Below are positions 33,418-41,999 of a stretch of 64,000 nucleotides of DNA, one piece after another; the first letter of the stretch is position 1, and each line of letters begins with the position of its first letter. Under the pieces are notes generated by a model. The model saw nothing but the letters and a program-made list of their open reading frames with translations. It did no database searches and had not been told where the DNA came from. The stretch spans positions 68,160-132,159 of the forward strand of contig NZ_CALUAA010000005.1 of the NCBI RefSeq assembly GCF_943913915.1, read 5' to 3'. This stretch comes from an uncultured Peptoniphilus sp. Lineage in GTDB: Bacteria; Bacillota; Clostridia; Tissierellales; Peptoniphilaceae. Both the position numbers and the translations under genes were made by a program.

Positions 33418-33537
33418 CAACTTGAATACCATAACATTCAGCCGCCGTCGGATAACCGAGGCTACAGACACAAAAAGTCTCGGCGCCGACATAATGAGAC
33501 AGATATAAGTATCAGATCGTATACGTATTCAAGTTGA
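33418..33537 (+). promoter_or_regulatory. Structured 5' leader of the amino-acid importer operon
   Basis: A perfect 13-base inverted repeat, TCAACTTGAATAC at 33418-33430 and its complement at 33525-33537, encloses about 94 bases. Inside are two smaller hairpins (TCGG-ATAA-CCGA around 33440-33451; GTCTC...GAGAC around 33477-33500). Each arm abuts a strong ribosome-binding sequence: GAGGAGG before the first arm, GAGGAGG after the second. The layout suggests translational or attenuation control of the importer. No known riboswitch consensus was recognised. Confidence 0.6.
33422..33508 (+). CDS. Possible leader peptide of 28 residues
   Basis: A TTG codon eight bases after GAGGAGG opens a short frame coding MNTITFSRRRITEATDTKSL followed by eight more residues and TAA. 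It lies wholly within the inverted-repeat leader. The strong ribosome site argues that it is translated, and ribosome position on it could decide which leader fold forms. It has no run of a single amino acid as in classical attenuators, only three consecutive Arg. It may be fortuitous. Confidence 0.4.
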   Translation: MNTITFSRRRITEATDTKSLGADIMRQI

Positions 33538-33553
33538 GGAGGAATAAAATAAA

Positions 33554-34477
33554 ATGAAAAAATGGACAATCGTAAGTTTAATCGTCGCTGTATTCGCCTT
33601 CGCCCTCGTCGGCTGCGGCGGAAATCAGGGAGCAAACACCGCCGCAAATAATAGCGCAAACAATACAGCCGGCGCCAATGGAAACAAAGCGGATTTCGTA
33701 GCGGAAGAAGTTAAAGCTGACCAAGCGGCTATCGACGCTGCGGTAAAGGAAATTAAGGATAAGGGCAAACTCGTCCTCGCCACTTCTGCCGACTACCCGC
33801 CCTACGAATGGCACTTAATGAAAGACGGCAAAGATGAAATCGTCGGTTTCGACATCGAAATTGCAAAAGCCATCGCCGATTCCCTGGGCGTGGAACTTGA
33901 AATCAAAGACTTGGATTTCGACGGTATCATCCCGAGTCTTACCTCCGGTCAAGCGGATATCGCTGTTGCCGGCTTATCGGCTACCCCCGAACGGTTAAAC
34001 GCTGTCAACATGACCTCTCCCTACTATCAAAACGAACAAGTGATCATCGTTCCCAAGGATAAAGCGGAAAACTATAAAACCATGGAAGACTTTGCGGGCC
34101 TCACCGTAGGGGCTCAAACGGGATCGTTACAAGAAGCTACCATTCAGGAAAACTTCCCGAAAGATGTCAATCTTAAGAGCCTTCCGAAGCTTAACAATCT
34201 GGTACTTGAAGTTAAAAACGGTACAGCCGATGCCCTCGTTATCTCCAAGAGCGCCGGACACCAATATGCTAAACAATTCCCCGAACTCGAGGTTCTCGAT
34301 GTAGGGATTCCCGAAGAACCGGGCGTCTGCGTAGCACTTAAAAAAGGAAACGACGGCTTGACCGCTTACATCGATCAAGAACTTAAGAAAATGATCGAAG
34401 AAGGCAAAGTAGACGAGTGGATCGCTCAATACGAAAAATTAAGCGATGAAACTGCAGGCGTAGAAGACGCTCAATAA
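33554..34477 (+). CDS. Amino-acid ABC importer substrate-binding lipoprotein
   Basis: GAGGAGGAATAAAATAAA precedes the ATG. The 307-residue protein has a lipobox (FALVGC), an Asn/Ala-rich linker, then a family 3 binding domain from about residue 65: GKLVLATSADYPPYEW, IVGFDIEIAKAIADSLGVELE, DFDGIIPSLTSGQADIAVAGLSATPER and LTVGAQTGSLQEA. ATSADYPPYE and GFDIEIA are the ligand-site signatures of polar amino-acid (Gln, Arg, His, cystine) binders. Permease and ATPase follow. A hairpin after this gene should keep binding-protein mRNA more abundant. Confidence 0.93.
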   Translation: MKKWTIVSLIVAVFAFALVGCGGNQGANTAANNSANNTAGANGNKADFVAEEVKADQAAIDAAVKEIKDKGKLVLATSADYPPYEWHLMKDGKDEIVGFDIEIAKAIADSLGVELEIKDLDFDGIIPSLTSGQADIAVAGLSATPERLNAVNMTSPYYQNEQVIIVPKDKAENYKTMEDFAGLTVGAQTGSLQEATIQENFPKDVNLKSLPKLNNLVLEVKNGTADALVISKSAGHQYAKQFPELEVLDVGIPEEPGVCVALKKGNDGLTAYIDQELKKMIEEGKVDEWIAQYEKLSDETAGVEDAQ

Positions 34478-34495
34478 TATTCGTAGTTAGTAAGA

Positions 34496-34524
34496 AAAAC
34501 TGTTTCCTCGGGAAACAGTTTTTT
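34496..34524 (+). terminator. Hairpin between binding-protein and permease genes
   Basis: A 12-bp stem (34496-34507 with 34511-34522) with a TCG loop runs into six T. It looks like a real terminator that must be partly read through to express the permease and ATPase. Confidence 0.82.
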
Positions 34525-34540
34525 CAATCGAGGAGGAGTT

Positions 34541-35227
34541 ATGAACTTATTGAAATCTTGGTTCGCGTTTCTGGGGAAATGGGGACCAATGTATGCCGAA
34601 GGAACGCTGGTAACGCTAAAAGTATCCTTCTTCGGCGTGCTCATCGGTTTTGCCTTAGGGATAATTGTCGCTTTGATGCGCAACTCGAAGATAAAACCCC
34701 TGGAAGTACTTTCTAAAATTTACGTACAGGTTCTGAGGGGCACACCATTGCTCGTACAAGTAACCATCGCCTACTACGGCTTTGCCACCGTTGTTCCCGA
34801 ACAGTTTAACTACTTAAAACAGCCACTGATACTGTCTATGGTTGCTGTGTGCATGAACTCTTCGGCTTATGTATCGGAGATTATTCGCGGCGGTATTAAC
34901 GCAGTGGATCGTGGTCAAAGTGAAGCGGCCGCCTCTCTCGGCATGAAAAAGGGCCAAATAATGCGCCACATTATTTTGCCCCAAGCCATTAAAACCGTAT
35001 TGCCCGCCCTCGGGAATGAATTTGTCACCTTAATCAAAGAGTCGGCCATTCTTTCCGTCGTCGGCGTAGGCGATATTATGTACCAGGCAAAAGTTGCAGG
35101 CGGGGCGACCTATCTGCCCTTTATGCCCTATGTAACATCGGCATTGATTTATCTGGTTCTCGTAACCGTTCTTTCCAAAGTTGTCGATACATTCGAAAGG
35201 AGGATGGCGACCGGTGATACTCATTAA
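34541..35227 (+). CDS. Amino-acid ABC importer permease
   Basis: GAGGAGG precedes the ATG. The 228-residue protein belongs to the HisM/GlnP family: LVTLKVSFFGVLIGFALGIIVALMR, YVQVLRGTPLLVQ, SSAYVSEIIRGGINAVDRGQSEAAASLGM and the EAA loop leading into LPQAIKTVLPALGNEFVTLIKESAI. There are about five membrane segments. It overlaps the ATPase gene by 14 bases. Confidence 0.94.
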   Translation: MNLLKSWFAFLGKWGPMYAEGTLVTLKVSFFGVLIGFALGIIVALMRNSKIKPLEVLSKIYVQVLRGTPLLVQVTIAYYGFATVVPEQFNYLKQPLILSMVAVCMNSSAYVSEIIRGGINAVDRGQSEAAASLGMKKGQIMRHIILPQAIKTVLPALGNEFVTLIKESAILSVVGVGDIMYQAKVAGGATYLPFMPYVTSALIYLVLVTVLSKVVDTFERRMATGDTH

Positions 35228-35936
35228 CAATCTTACAAAAAGCTTCGGAAACAATCACGTTTTAAAAGGTATTTCTACTGAAATTAAAGACGGAGAAGTG
35301 GTCGTTGTCATCGGCCCCTCCGGCTCCGGTAAATCCACCTTCTTACGTTGTCTGAATCGCTTGGAAGAAGCCGACGGCGGCGAAATTATTTTCGAAGGAA
35401 TGGATGTCAACAAGAAAGATACCAATATTGAAAAAGTGCGGGAAGATATGGGTATGGTATTCCAATCCTTCAACCTCTTTCCTCACAAAACCGTTTTGGA
35501 AAACATCACCATGGCCCCGGTTCTCGTAAAAGGAGAGGACAAGAAAAAGGCTGAAGAACACGCAGTGAAACTTTTAGAACGTGTGGGCCTTGCCGACAAA
35601 AAAGACGCCTATCCCAATCAGCTCTCAGGCGGTCAAAAACAACGGATCGCCATCGTGCGCGCCCTGGCCATGAACCCCTCGGTGATGCTATTTGACGAAC
35701 CTACATCAGCCCTGGATCCGGAAATGGTCGGCGAAGTACTGGATGTTATGCAGCAGCTTGCCAAAGAGGGAATGACCATGGTGGTCGTTACACACGAAAT
35801 GGGCTTTGCGAGAGAAGTGGGCGACCGTATTCTCTTCCTCGACGAAGGACTCCTTGTAGAAGAGGGAACCCCCGATGAAGTCTTTAACCATCCGAAAGAA
35901 GAGCGGACACAATCCTTCTTAAACATAGTACTATAA
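35214..35936 (+). CDS. Amino-acid ABC importer ATPase
   Basis: GTG 35214 is chosen: AAAGGAGG lies nine bases upstream, and the family begins ILINNLTKSFGNNHVLKG. A start at 35181 falls inside the permease gene. The 240-residue ATPase has Walker A GPSGSGKSTFLRCLN, VFQSFNLFPHKTVLENI, LSGGQKQRIAIVRAL, LFDEPTSALDPEMV and VVTHEMGFAREV, the GlnQ/HisP pattern. Substrate is a polar amino acid by family; the exact one cannot be set. Confidence 0.95.
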   Translation: MILINNLTKSFGNNHVLKGISTEIKDGEVVVVIGPSGSGKSTFLRCLNRLEEADGGEIIFEGMDVNKKDTNIEKVREDMGMVFQSFNLFPHKTVLENITMAPVLVKGEDKKKAEEHAVKLLERVGLADKKDAYPNQLSGGQKQRIAIVRALAMNPSVMLFDEPTSALDPEMVGEVLDVMQQLAKEGMTMVVVTHEMGFAREVGDRILFLDEGLLVEEGTPDEVFNHPKEERTQSFLNIVL

Positions 35937-35940
35937 AAAT

Positions 35941-35961
35941 CGCCCTGCGGGGCGTTTTTTT
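35941..35961 (+). terminator. Terminator after the amino-acid importer operon
   Basis: The CGCCC/GGGCG stem (35941-35945 with 35950-35954) is followed by seven T. Confidence 0.88.
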
Positions 35962-36155
35962 ATTGAGCATCATCTCATAAAACATGGTGCATATCGAATG
36001 GACTGAGATTTTCAAATCCCTAAAAAATAGATAGACTATAGAAACTTTCTATTCAATGCGAGAGCTCTTTATATGAATCTTTCGTCATGATAAGATACAT
36101 CTAATGAAATAAAGTAGCGGAGCTATTTTGTTTCGAATATACAAGGAGGTTTCAG

Positions 36156-37604
36156 ATGAAACAGAGTTTAAAACACATTGGTTTTTTACTGCTCGTTTTC
36201 GCTTTAGGTTTAGGTCTTGTGGCTTGCCAAGGTAAAGGCGAAGATAATGGGGCGAAAAATGAAACGAATGCGGCAGCGACCGAAAATAAAGAGAGCGCTG
36301 CTTTTGAAGAAGCAACCACAGAAGATGTGGAAAAAGCGCTGAAAGACGAAAACAGTATTGTCGTCGACGCGAGAAGTAATGATTCTTACATCGGATGGGC
36401 TTTAGACGGTGACAAACGCGGCGGCCACATCGATGGCGCTACGGATTTCTCCAGCTACTGGATTGACGGCGCTTATGATGAAAAGGAAAATCTCGAAGGA
36501 GATTCCCGCGAAACTGTACTCGCCTATACCATGGAGAACAAGAAGCTCGAACCGGGCAAAAAGGTAATCGTCTACGATACCAATGGTAAAGATGCCGAAG
36601 TGGTAGCAAATTACTTTAAGGAAAAAGGCATTGAAGACATTACCATCTACAATGCAAAGGAATGGATCGATGACGAATCCAAGCCTATGGCTTCCTACCC
36701 CAACTATGAACTTCTCCTCGCCCCCGAAAAGGTCAAGGATTTAATCGACGGCAAGGAAGTAGAACCTGTTAAAGATTCTAAAAATGTCAAAATCATAGAC
36801 GTTCGATGGGGCGACGATAAAGAATCAGGCTATTTAGATGGCCACATTCCGGGAGCTGTTCACGTGAACACCGACTCCTTCGAACCGCCGAAAGAATATG
36901 TAAAAGGCAATGAAGAATGGCGTTTAACCGACGACGACAGCCTCGTAAAATTACTTCTCGAAAACGGCATTACAAAAGATTCTTCCGTCGTCGTAACGAG
37001 CCCCGAGCCCATGGCGGCTACACGTTTCGCTACGATTTGTAAGTATTTAGGCGTGGAAGATGTTTACGTCATGAATGGCGGATTCGTCAACTATGAAAAT
37101 AAAGGCTTTGAGCTTTCTAAAGACCAAGTGAAACCTGAAGCTGCAACGGATTTCGGTACGGAATATCCCGTAAATCAGGATCTTATTACGACGATCCCCG
37201 AGTTAAAAGAGCTCTTAAAGGACGATAAATTTACTTTGGTCGACAACCGTACATGGGAAGAATTTATCGGCGAAACATCCGGCTATTCTTACCACGACAA
37301 AAAGGGCCGTATCCCCGGCGCCGTCTTCGGTTACGCAGGCAAGAAGGATTCTTCCTCCATGTCCTATTACAGAAACATCGATAAGACCATTCGCAACATC
37401 GATGAAATTAAGACCATGTGGGAAGAACAAGGCATCGACTTAAACAACAAACTCGCCTTTATGTGCGGCAGCGGTTGGCGTGCGGCGGAAGTTCTTTGGG
37501 ATTCCAAGGTAATGGGTATGGAAGACACCACCCTTTACAGCGACGGCTGGATCGCATGGAGTAACGAAGGCAACCCTACGGAAACCGGTGACCCGACGAA
37601 ATAA
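36156..37604 (+). CDS. Lipoprotein with three rhodanese domains, one with intact Cys
   Basis: AAGGAGG precedes the ATG. The 482-residue protein has a lipobox (LGLGLVAC) and three rhodanese repeats. The first (about 50-175) has VVDARSNDSYIGW, but its active-loop position reads YDTNGKDA without Cys. The second (about 190-325) has IIDVRWGDDKESGYLDGHIPGA and loop VTSPEPMAA, also without Cys. The third (about 345-470) has LVDNRTWEEFIG and loop MCGSGWRAAE with Cys. So only the last can carry a persulfide; the others are probably structural or binding modules. It resembles TST/SseA-type tandem domains extended by one repeat. A small membrane protein follows after 14 bases. Confidence 0.9.
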   Translation: MKQSLKHIGFLLLVFALGLGLVACQGKGEDNGAKNETNAAATENKESAAFEEATTEDVEKALKDENSIVVDARSNDSYIGWALDGDKRGGHIDGATDFSSYWIDGAYDEKENLEGDSRETVLAYTMENKKLEPGKKVIVYDTNGKDAEVVANYFKEKGIEDITIYNAKEWIDDESKPMASYPNYELLLAPEKVKDLIDGKEVEPVKDSKNVKIIDVRWGDDKESGYLDGHIPGAVHVNTDSFEPPKEYVKGNEEWRLTDDDSLVKLLLENGITKDSSVVVTSPEPMAATRFATICKYLGVEDVYVMNGGFVNYENKGFELSKDQVKPEAATDFGTEYPVNQDLITTIPELKELLKDDKFTLVDNRTWEEFIGETSGYSYHDKKGRIPGAVFGYAGKKDSSSMSYYRNIDKTIRNIDEIKTMWEEQGIDLNNKLAFMCGSGWRAAEVLWDSKVMGMEDTTLYSDGWIAWSNEGNPTETGDPTK

Positions 37605-37618
37605 GAAGAAGGTTTAAA

Positions 37619-37999
37619 ATGAAGCGAAGATTACAAGTTGTGCTCTCCGTTTTGCAAGGGCTCGTAGTGACAGCACTGGGCGCCCTCGAGTTTTTAAGCT
37701 ATAAAAAGGCGGGGGTGAGCCACCATTTGCGCTTTAAACGCACCTATTATCTTCATCATCTCCTTACGCCGGGCGTGCGCCTCGCCCTCGGAGCGGTGAT
37801 GGCAGTTTTCGTTCTCTATGTGGTATATTCCGTTGCAAAGAAAGGGCGAAAATCCTTGCTTCCCATAGGGATTTGGTCATTTATTCTCATGGTATTATTT
37901 CTCTTGTCCACGGCTCGAGAATTAATGGCCTATCCTTATATGGTTTTAGGTGGTTTTGTAAACCTCGTACTCAGCGGCCTGGCTCTGTCCCGGCGATAA
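37619..37999 (+). CDS. Small membrane protein linked to the triple-rhodanese gene
   Basis: The 126-residue protein has four hydrophobic segments: VVLSVLQGLVVTALGALEFL, GVRLALGAVMAVFVLYVVYSV, LPIGIWSFILMVLFLLS and YMVLGGFVNLVLSGLAL. A basic, His-containing loop lies between the first two (KKAGVSHHLRFKRTYYLHHLL). The His cluster could bind metal or haem, but no known motif is seen. I do not recognise the family. Co-transcription with the rhodanese gene is implied by the 14-base gap and a shared terminator. Confidence 0.65.
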   Translation: MKRRLQVVLSVLQGLVVTALGALEFLSYKKAGVSHHLRFKRTYYLHHLLTPGVRLALGAVMAVFVLYVVYSVAKKGRKSLLPIGIWSFILMVLFLLSTARELMAYPYMVLGGFVNLVLSGLALSRR

Positions 38000-38001
38000 T
38001 A

Positions 38002-38026
38002 AAAGCGGCTCTTCGGAGCCGTTTTT
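38002..38026 (+). terminator. Terminator after the rhodanese-membrane protein operon
   Basis: CGGCTC/GAGCCG with a TTCG loop (38006-38021) is followed by five T. Confidence 0.9.
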
Positions 38027-38048
38027 AGTTATATTTATTTTAAAGTGA

Positions 38049-38100
38049 AAAAGCCCCCAAGGCCCGGATCTTTTGAACCGAGTCTTGAGGGCTTTTCTTT
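38049..38100. terminator. Bidirectional terminator between convergent operons
   Basis: Arms 38049-38061 and 38084-38096 pair at 12 of 13 positions, with A runs left and T runs right, so it can stop both the plus-strand rhodanese operon and the minus-strand metH transcript. Confidence 0.82.
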
Positions 38101-38107
38101 TCAAAAT

Positions 38108-40477
38108 CTATTGATTAAATAATTCTTCCGCATAACGCACCGAGGCCATAGCGTCTTTGCAGTAGCGATCGGCTTTTATTTCCTCGGCGTATTCTTTTGT
38201 GAGCACGGCGCCGCCTACCATAATCTTTGTATCGGGGGATTGCTCGTGAATGAGCCGGATGGTGGCCTCCATAAAGGGTACCGTCGTCGTCATAAGGGCC
38301 GAGAGACCTACGAGCTTGACGTCATGTTCCAATACTTTTTCAACAACTGTATCCGGTCGAACGTCTTTTCCGAGATCAATAAGATCGAAGCCGTAATTTT
38401 CAAGGAGGGCCTTCACGATGTTTTTACCGATATCGTGAATATCGCCCTTAACAGTCGCGACGATAATAGAGCCTTTATTCTCAGCAGTGGTCCCCATTTC
38501 ATCCATTCGTTCGCGAATAATGGTAAAGGCGGAGGCGGCCGCATCGGCAGATCGTAAGAGCTGGGGAAGGAAGAGTGTCTTCGCCTCAAATTCTCTCCCC
38601 ACTTTATCCAGGGAGGGGACGAGATAATCGTTGATGATTTCAATGGGTTCTCTTTCCTCAAGAAGCTGGGCGGTAAGATTCTTCGCTTCTTTAGAAAGAC
38701 CTTTTTCAATGGCGTAGGAAAGATCGTGCTCGCCCTCTGCACCTTTAAGTTCCGATTCTTCTTCGGCGAAAGATTCTATAAAATCATTAAAATCGGGATC
38801 TTGTTCGAGAAGCGCCATGGAAGACTTATAGGCTTTTTGCATGGCGGTGGAGGAGGGATTGACGATGCCGGCGCTCAGTCCTTCGGCGAGGCACATAGCG
38901 TAGAAGTGGCCGTTAATGGCGTCGCGACTCGGGAGGCCGAAGGAAATATTGGAAACGCCGAGAGTGGAGCGTAAGCCACGAGCTTTTAAGCACCTCAAGG
39001 TTTCGAGGACCACCGTTGCTCCGTCTTTTTGACTGGAGATGGTCATGGCCAGAGGATCGAAGAGAAAATGCTCCTCACTTAGCCCATAGCGCGCTCCTTC
39101 TTTTAAAATAGCATCCACGATTTCCATTCGCTTTTCCACGGTCTTCGGAATGCCGTCGTCGTCGAGTAATAATGCGACGCAAAGGGCGCCGTATTTTTGA
39201 GCGATGGGGAAAATGGCGTCCATAATTTCCCGCTTCCCGCTGACGGAATTTAGGAGAGGTCTGCCGTTATAAATGCGGGCGGCTTTTTCCATGGCGCCTA
39301 CATTGGTGGTGTCGATTTGAAGGGGAAGGGAAGTAACGCCCTGTAATTCCCGAATAAGATCGGGAAGGACCTCTTCCTCGTCGAGGCCCGGTACGCCTAC
39401 ATTGACGTCGAGAATATGAGCGCCGTCTTCTTCCTCTTCCAAGGCGATGGCGAGAACGGCAGAAGTGTGGTGATCCTTAAGGGCCTGTTGCAAGTATTTT
39501 TTTCCCGTAGGATTTAATCGCTCCCCGATCATGCAGGGTTTAGCACCTATATCCACAATGTGGGTGTAGGAAGAAGCCGCCGTTCGCAATCGACCTCGAG
39601 GCGATGTAGTAGGAATTCTCCTCGTTCGCTCCACGGTTTTCTCGATGTACGAAGGGAAGGTGCCGCAGCAGCCGCCCATGATCTGCACGCCCATCTCCGC
39701 AAACTCCACCATATAATCGGCGTAGGTGTCGTCGTCGATGTCATAAAAGGTTTCGCCGCCGCGGACCACGGGAAGGCCGGCGTTAGGATTTGCAATGAGG
39801 GGAATGGTGGCGACTTCGGCGAGTTCTCTCATTAAAGGAAGAGTTTCTACCGGGCCGAAGCTGCAATTCATGCCCATGGCGTCGGCCCCCAGAGAAGTGA
39901 CGAGCTCCGCAAAGGCATCGATGGAAGAGCCGGTGAGCATCCGACCGTCTTCTTGAAATGCTCCCGTTACGAAGAGGGGAAGGTCGGCATGTTCCTTACA
40001 TGCAAGCATGGCCGCCTTGATTTCGTATGTATCGGACATGGTTTCAATGGTGATGAGATCGCATCCGGCGTCTCTTCCGGCGATGACGATTTCTTTAAAA
40101 CAATCATAAGCTTCTTCAAATGCCAAATCGCCGATGGGCGCTAAAATTTTACCGAGGGGTCCGATATCTAAAGAAACATAGCCGTGTCCTTCCATCTCCA
40201 CTGCACGCTTAGCATTTTGAACGGAGGCGGTGACCACCTCCCTGACGGTGACGTCTTCATCTTTAAATTTTAAAGCGTTGGCGCCGAAGGTATTGGTAAG
40301 GATAATGTCGGTGCCGGCTTTTAAGTAAGCGCGGTGCATATCCACAATGAGCTGTTGATCGCTTAGGTTTAAAAGCTCCGGAATTTCTCCCGCTGCGAGC
40401 CCCGTATCTTGTAAATAAGTGCCGCAGCTGCCGTCGAAATAAAGCCTTTTTGATTTAAGATCTTCGAGTAAAGTCAT
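38108..40477 (-). CDS. metH: B12-dependent methionine synthase lacking the reactivation domain
   Basis: The 789-residue protein has three of the four MetH modules. Homocysteine domain (1-290): FDGSCGTYLQDTGL, TNTFGANALKF, zinc ligands in GMNCSFGPVE and MGGCCGTFP. Folate domain (about 310-560): CMIGERLNPTGKK, LDVNVGVPG, QIDTTNVGAMEKA. Cobalamin domain (about 570-789): VKGDIHDIGKNIVKALLENYG with the DxHxxG axial His, and GLSALMTTTVPFM. The roughly 350-residue S-adenosylmethionine reactivation domain of E. coli MetH is missing; a separate activation-like gene overlaps its start by 23 bases. It makes methionine from homocysteine and methyl-THF. Confidence 0.95.
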   Translation of the reverse strand: MTLLEDLKSKRLYFDGSCGTYLQDTGLAAGEIPELLNLSDQQLIVDMHRAYLKAGTDIILTNTFGANALKFKDEDVTVREVVTASVQNAKRAVEMEGHGYVSLDIGPLGKILAPIGDLAFEEAYDCFKEIVIAGRDAGCDLITIETMSDTYEIKAAMLACKEHADLPLFVTGAFQEDGRMLTGSSIDAFAELVTSLGADAMGMNCSFGPVETLPLMRELAEVATIPLIANPNAGLPVVRGGETFYDIDDDTYADYMVEFAEMGVQIMGGCCGTFPSYIEKTVERTRRIPTTSPRGRLRTAASSYTHIVDIGAKPCMIGERLNPTGKKYLQQALKDHHTSAVLAIALEEEEDGAHILDVNVGVPGLDEEEVLPDLIRELQGVTSLPLQIDTTNVGAMEKAARIYNGRPLLNSVSGKREIMDAIFPIAQKYGALCVALLLDDDGIPKTVEKRMEIVDAILKEGARYGLSEEHFLFDPLAMTISSQKDGATVVLETLRCLKARGLRSTLGVSNISFGLPSRDAINGHFYAMCLAEGLSAGIVNPSSTAMQKAYKSSMALLEQDPDFNDFIESFAEEESELKGAEGEHDLSYAIEKGLSKEAKNLTAQLLEEREPIEIINDYLVPSLDKVGREFEAKTLFLPQLLRSADAAASAFTIIRERMDEMGTTAENKGSIIVATVKGDIHDIGKNIVKALLENYGFDLIDLGKDVRPDTVVEKVLEHDVKLVGLSALMTTTVPFMEATIRLIHEQSPDTKIMVGGAVLTKEYAEEIKADRYCKDAMASVRYAEELFNQ

Positions 40478-41102
40478 CCTGTCTCCTTTGGTCCAGCCCC
40501 ATAACCGCCGTAATGGTCTTCGTGGGGATCAGCATATTGCCCTCGGTCAAGGCGATGTGAATCTTTTTGTCCGCTTTAAGCGTACGAATAAGAGGCCATT
40601 GATGCTCCAAACCGAAATCTGCAAATCCCGGTGAAAAGCGAGGGTGTGTGGTTAAATCGTAATGAGCGGCAGCTTCCTTTACCTCTTTGCAGTAGCTGTT
40701 GGCATAAGATTCAAGCACCTCCGTGGCGCAAGCATCGGTCATAAAGGCGTCGGTTTTCGACACAATCGTTAGCCGATTAATGAGCCTGTCCACGGCGGCG
40801 CCCAGGGTAATGGCAAAGAGAACGACATATTCGCTCGTCTTTAAATTTTCCGCAAGGACCCGGCTTTCCGTTTGAAAAGTACCGAAGCGAAGAAGATTTT
40901 CCTCGCGGCTTACAGGGCGAAGCTCCGCAGTCTTTGCAATTTGTGCTGTCTTCAATAGGCGGTTCAGATTCCGCTCCACATCCCGTTTAATTGCTTCATC
41001 GGGTTCGCTCCCCTCAAGCCTTAGATAGCGGTAAATTTCCCGCCGCCTGAAATCCTTCTTATGCAAATCGGGAATATGGTGAATAGCGGGAAGGTCGATC
41101 AT
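40455..41102 (-). CDS. MetH activation-domain-like protein, stand-alone
   Basis: The 215-residue protein lies between metF and metH, overlapping both. It contains DFRRREIYRYLRL, an alpha-helical lead segment, LFAITLGAAVDRL, YANSYCKEVKEAAAHY and RFSPGFADFGLEHQWPL, which matches the RxSPGY-type SAM-binding motif of the MetH activation domain. At about 215 residues it is shorter than the fused domain. It probably helps re-methylate oxidised cobalamin, working as a separate subunit for the truncated MetH; this is inferred from motif and context. Confidence 0.85.
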   Translation of the reverse strand: MIDLPAIHHIPDLHKKDFRRREIYRYLRLEGSEPDEAIKRDVERNLNRLLKTAQIAKTAELRPVSREENLLRFGTFQTESRVLAENLKTSEYVVLFAITLGAAVDRLINRLTIVSKTDAFMTDACATEVLESYANSYCKEVKEAAAHYDLTTHPRFSPGFADFGLEHQWPLIRTLKADKKIHIALTEGNMLIPTKTITAVMGLDQRRQDDFTRRS

Positions 41103-41959
41103 CTGAAAAGGCTCCCGATATCATTTACAATGCGCTCGGCAATGGGGGGCTTGTTCATGGTGTAGACGTGGACGCCGTCAATGCCGCGAGCGGCGAGATC
41201 CGCCATTTGATGCTCGGCAAAGGTAAGGCCCGCATCGAACATGGCCTCTTTATTGTCGCCGAAACGCGCCACCATATCCGTCAAGGTGCGGGGAAGTTTC
41301 GCGCCGCTTAAATCGGCGATCCGGCGAATCTGTCCGGCGGCGGTAATAGGCATAATGCCTGCGAGAACGGGAACGTCGATGCCCTTTGCCCGTACAGCAT
41401 CTAAGAAGCGGTAGAAGACCTCGTTATCGAAAAACATTTGCGTAGTTAAGAAATCGGCGCCGGCGTCAACCTTTGCTTTTAAGTAGTCGATCTCCTCTTC
41501 CATAGAAAGGGCCGGGTTATTGCCTTCGGGGAAACAGGCGCAGCCGATAGTGAAATCGCCCCTCTCCTTAAAATAGCGAACCATGTCCTTTGCATAGGGT
41601 AAATAGGCGTCTTCCCCCAGCTCCCTTTTGGAATCCCCTCCCAAAACTAAAATATTATGAATATTCGCCTCCTGAAGCTCCTTTAAGCGATCGTCAAGTT
41701 CTGCCTTGGGAATGCCGGAGCAGGTCAGGTGGGCAATAGAGGGCACGCCCATAATATCGGAAACGGCCTTTGCAATGTCCACCGTCTGATCGCCGCCGCT
41801 TCCGTCAGCTTTGAAGGTAACAGACATAAAATCCGGCTCGTAGCCCACCATTCGAGAAGCCGCCGCCATAACGGCCTTTAAAGTCATTCGTTCGTTAGGC
41901 GGAAAGATTTCAAAAGATAATTTAGTAGTCGAGTCGTCGAAATATTCTTTAATATGCAT
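41099..41959 (-). CDS. metF: Methylenetetrahydrofolate reductase
   Basis: ATG 41959 follows TGGAGG. The 286-residue flavoenzyme has KLSFEIFPPNE, MSVTFKADGSGG, IAHLTCSG, NILVLGGDS, CACFPEGNNPA, DAGADFLTTQMFFDNEVF and AGIMPITAAGQI, the MetF pattern. It produces the 5-methyl-THF used by MetH. The four-base overlap with the activation-like gene and the run into metH make a compact methionine operon. No S-box or other known methionine riboswitch is seen in the 40 bases upstream. Confidence 0.97.
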   Translation of the reverse strand: MHIKEYFDDSTTKLSFEIFPPNERMTLKAVMAAASRMVGYEPDFMSVTFKADGSGGDQTVDIAKAVSDIMGVPSIAHLTCSGIPKAELDDRLKELQEANIHNILVLGGDSKRELGEDAYLPYAKDMVRYFKERGDFTIGCACFPEGNNPALSMEEEIDYLKAKVDAGADFLTTQMFFDNEVFYRFLDAVRAKGIDVPVLAGIMPITAAGQIRRIADLSGAKLPRTLTDMVARFGDNKEAMFDAGLTFAEHQMADLAARGIDGVHVYTMNKPPIAERIVNDIGSLFR

Positions 41960-41999
41960 AGTAACCTCCAATGATTAGCAACAAATTTGTACTATTCTA

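Noticed and set aside
33462..33659. 65-codon minus-strand open frame over the importer leader
   Set aside because: Opposes the promoter and binding-protein start; no ribosome site, unlikely peptide.
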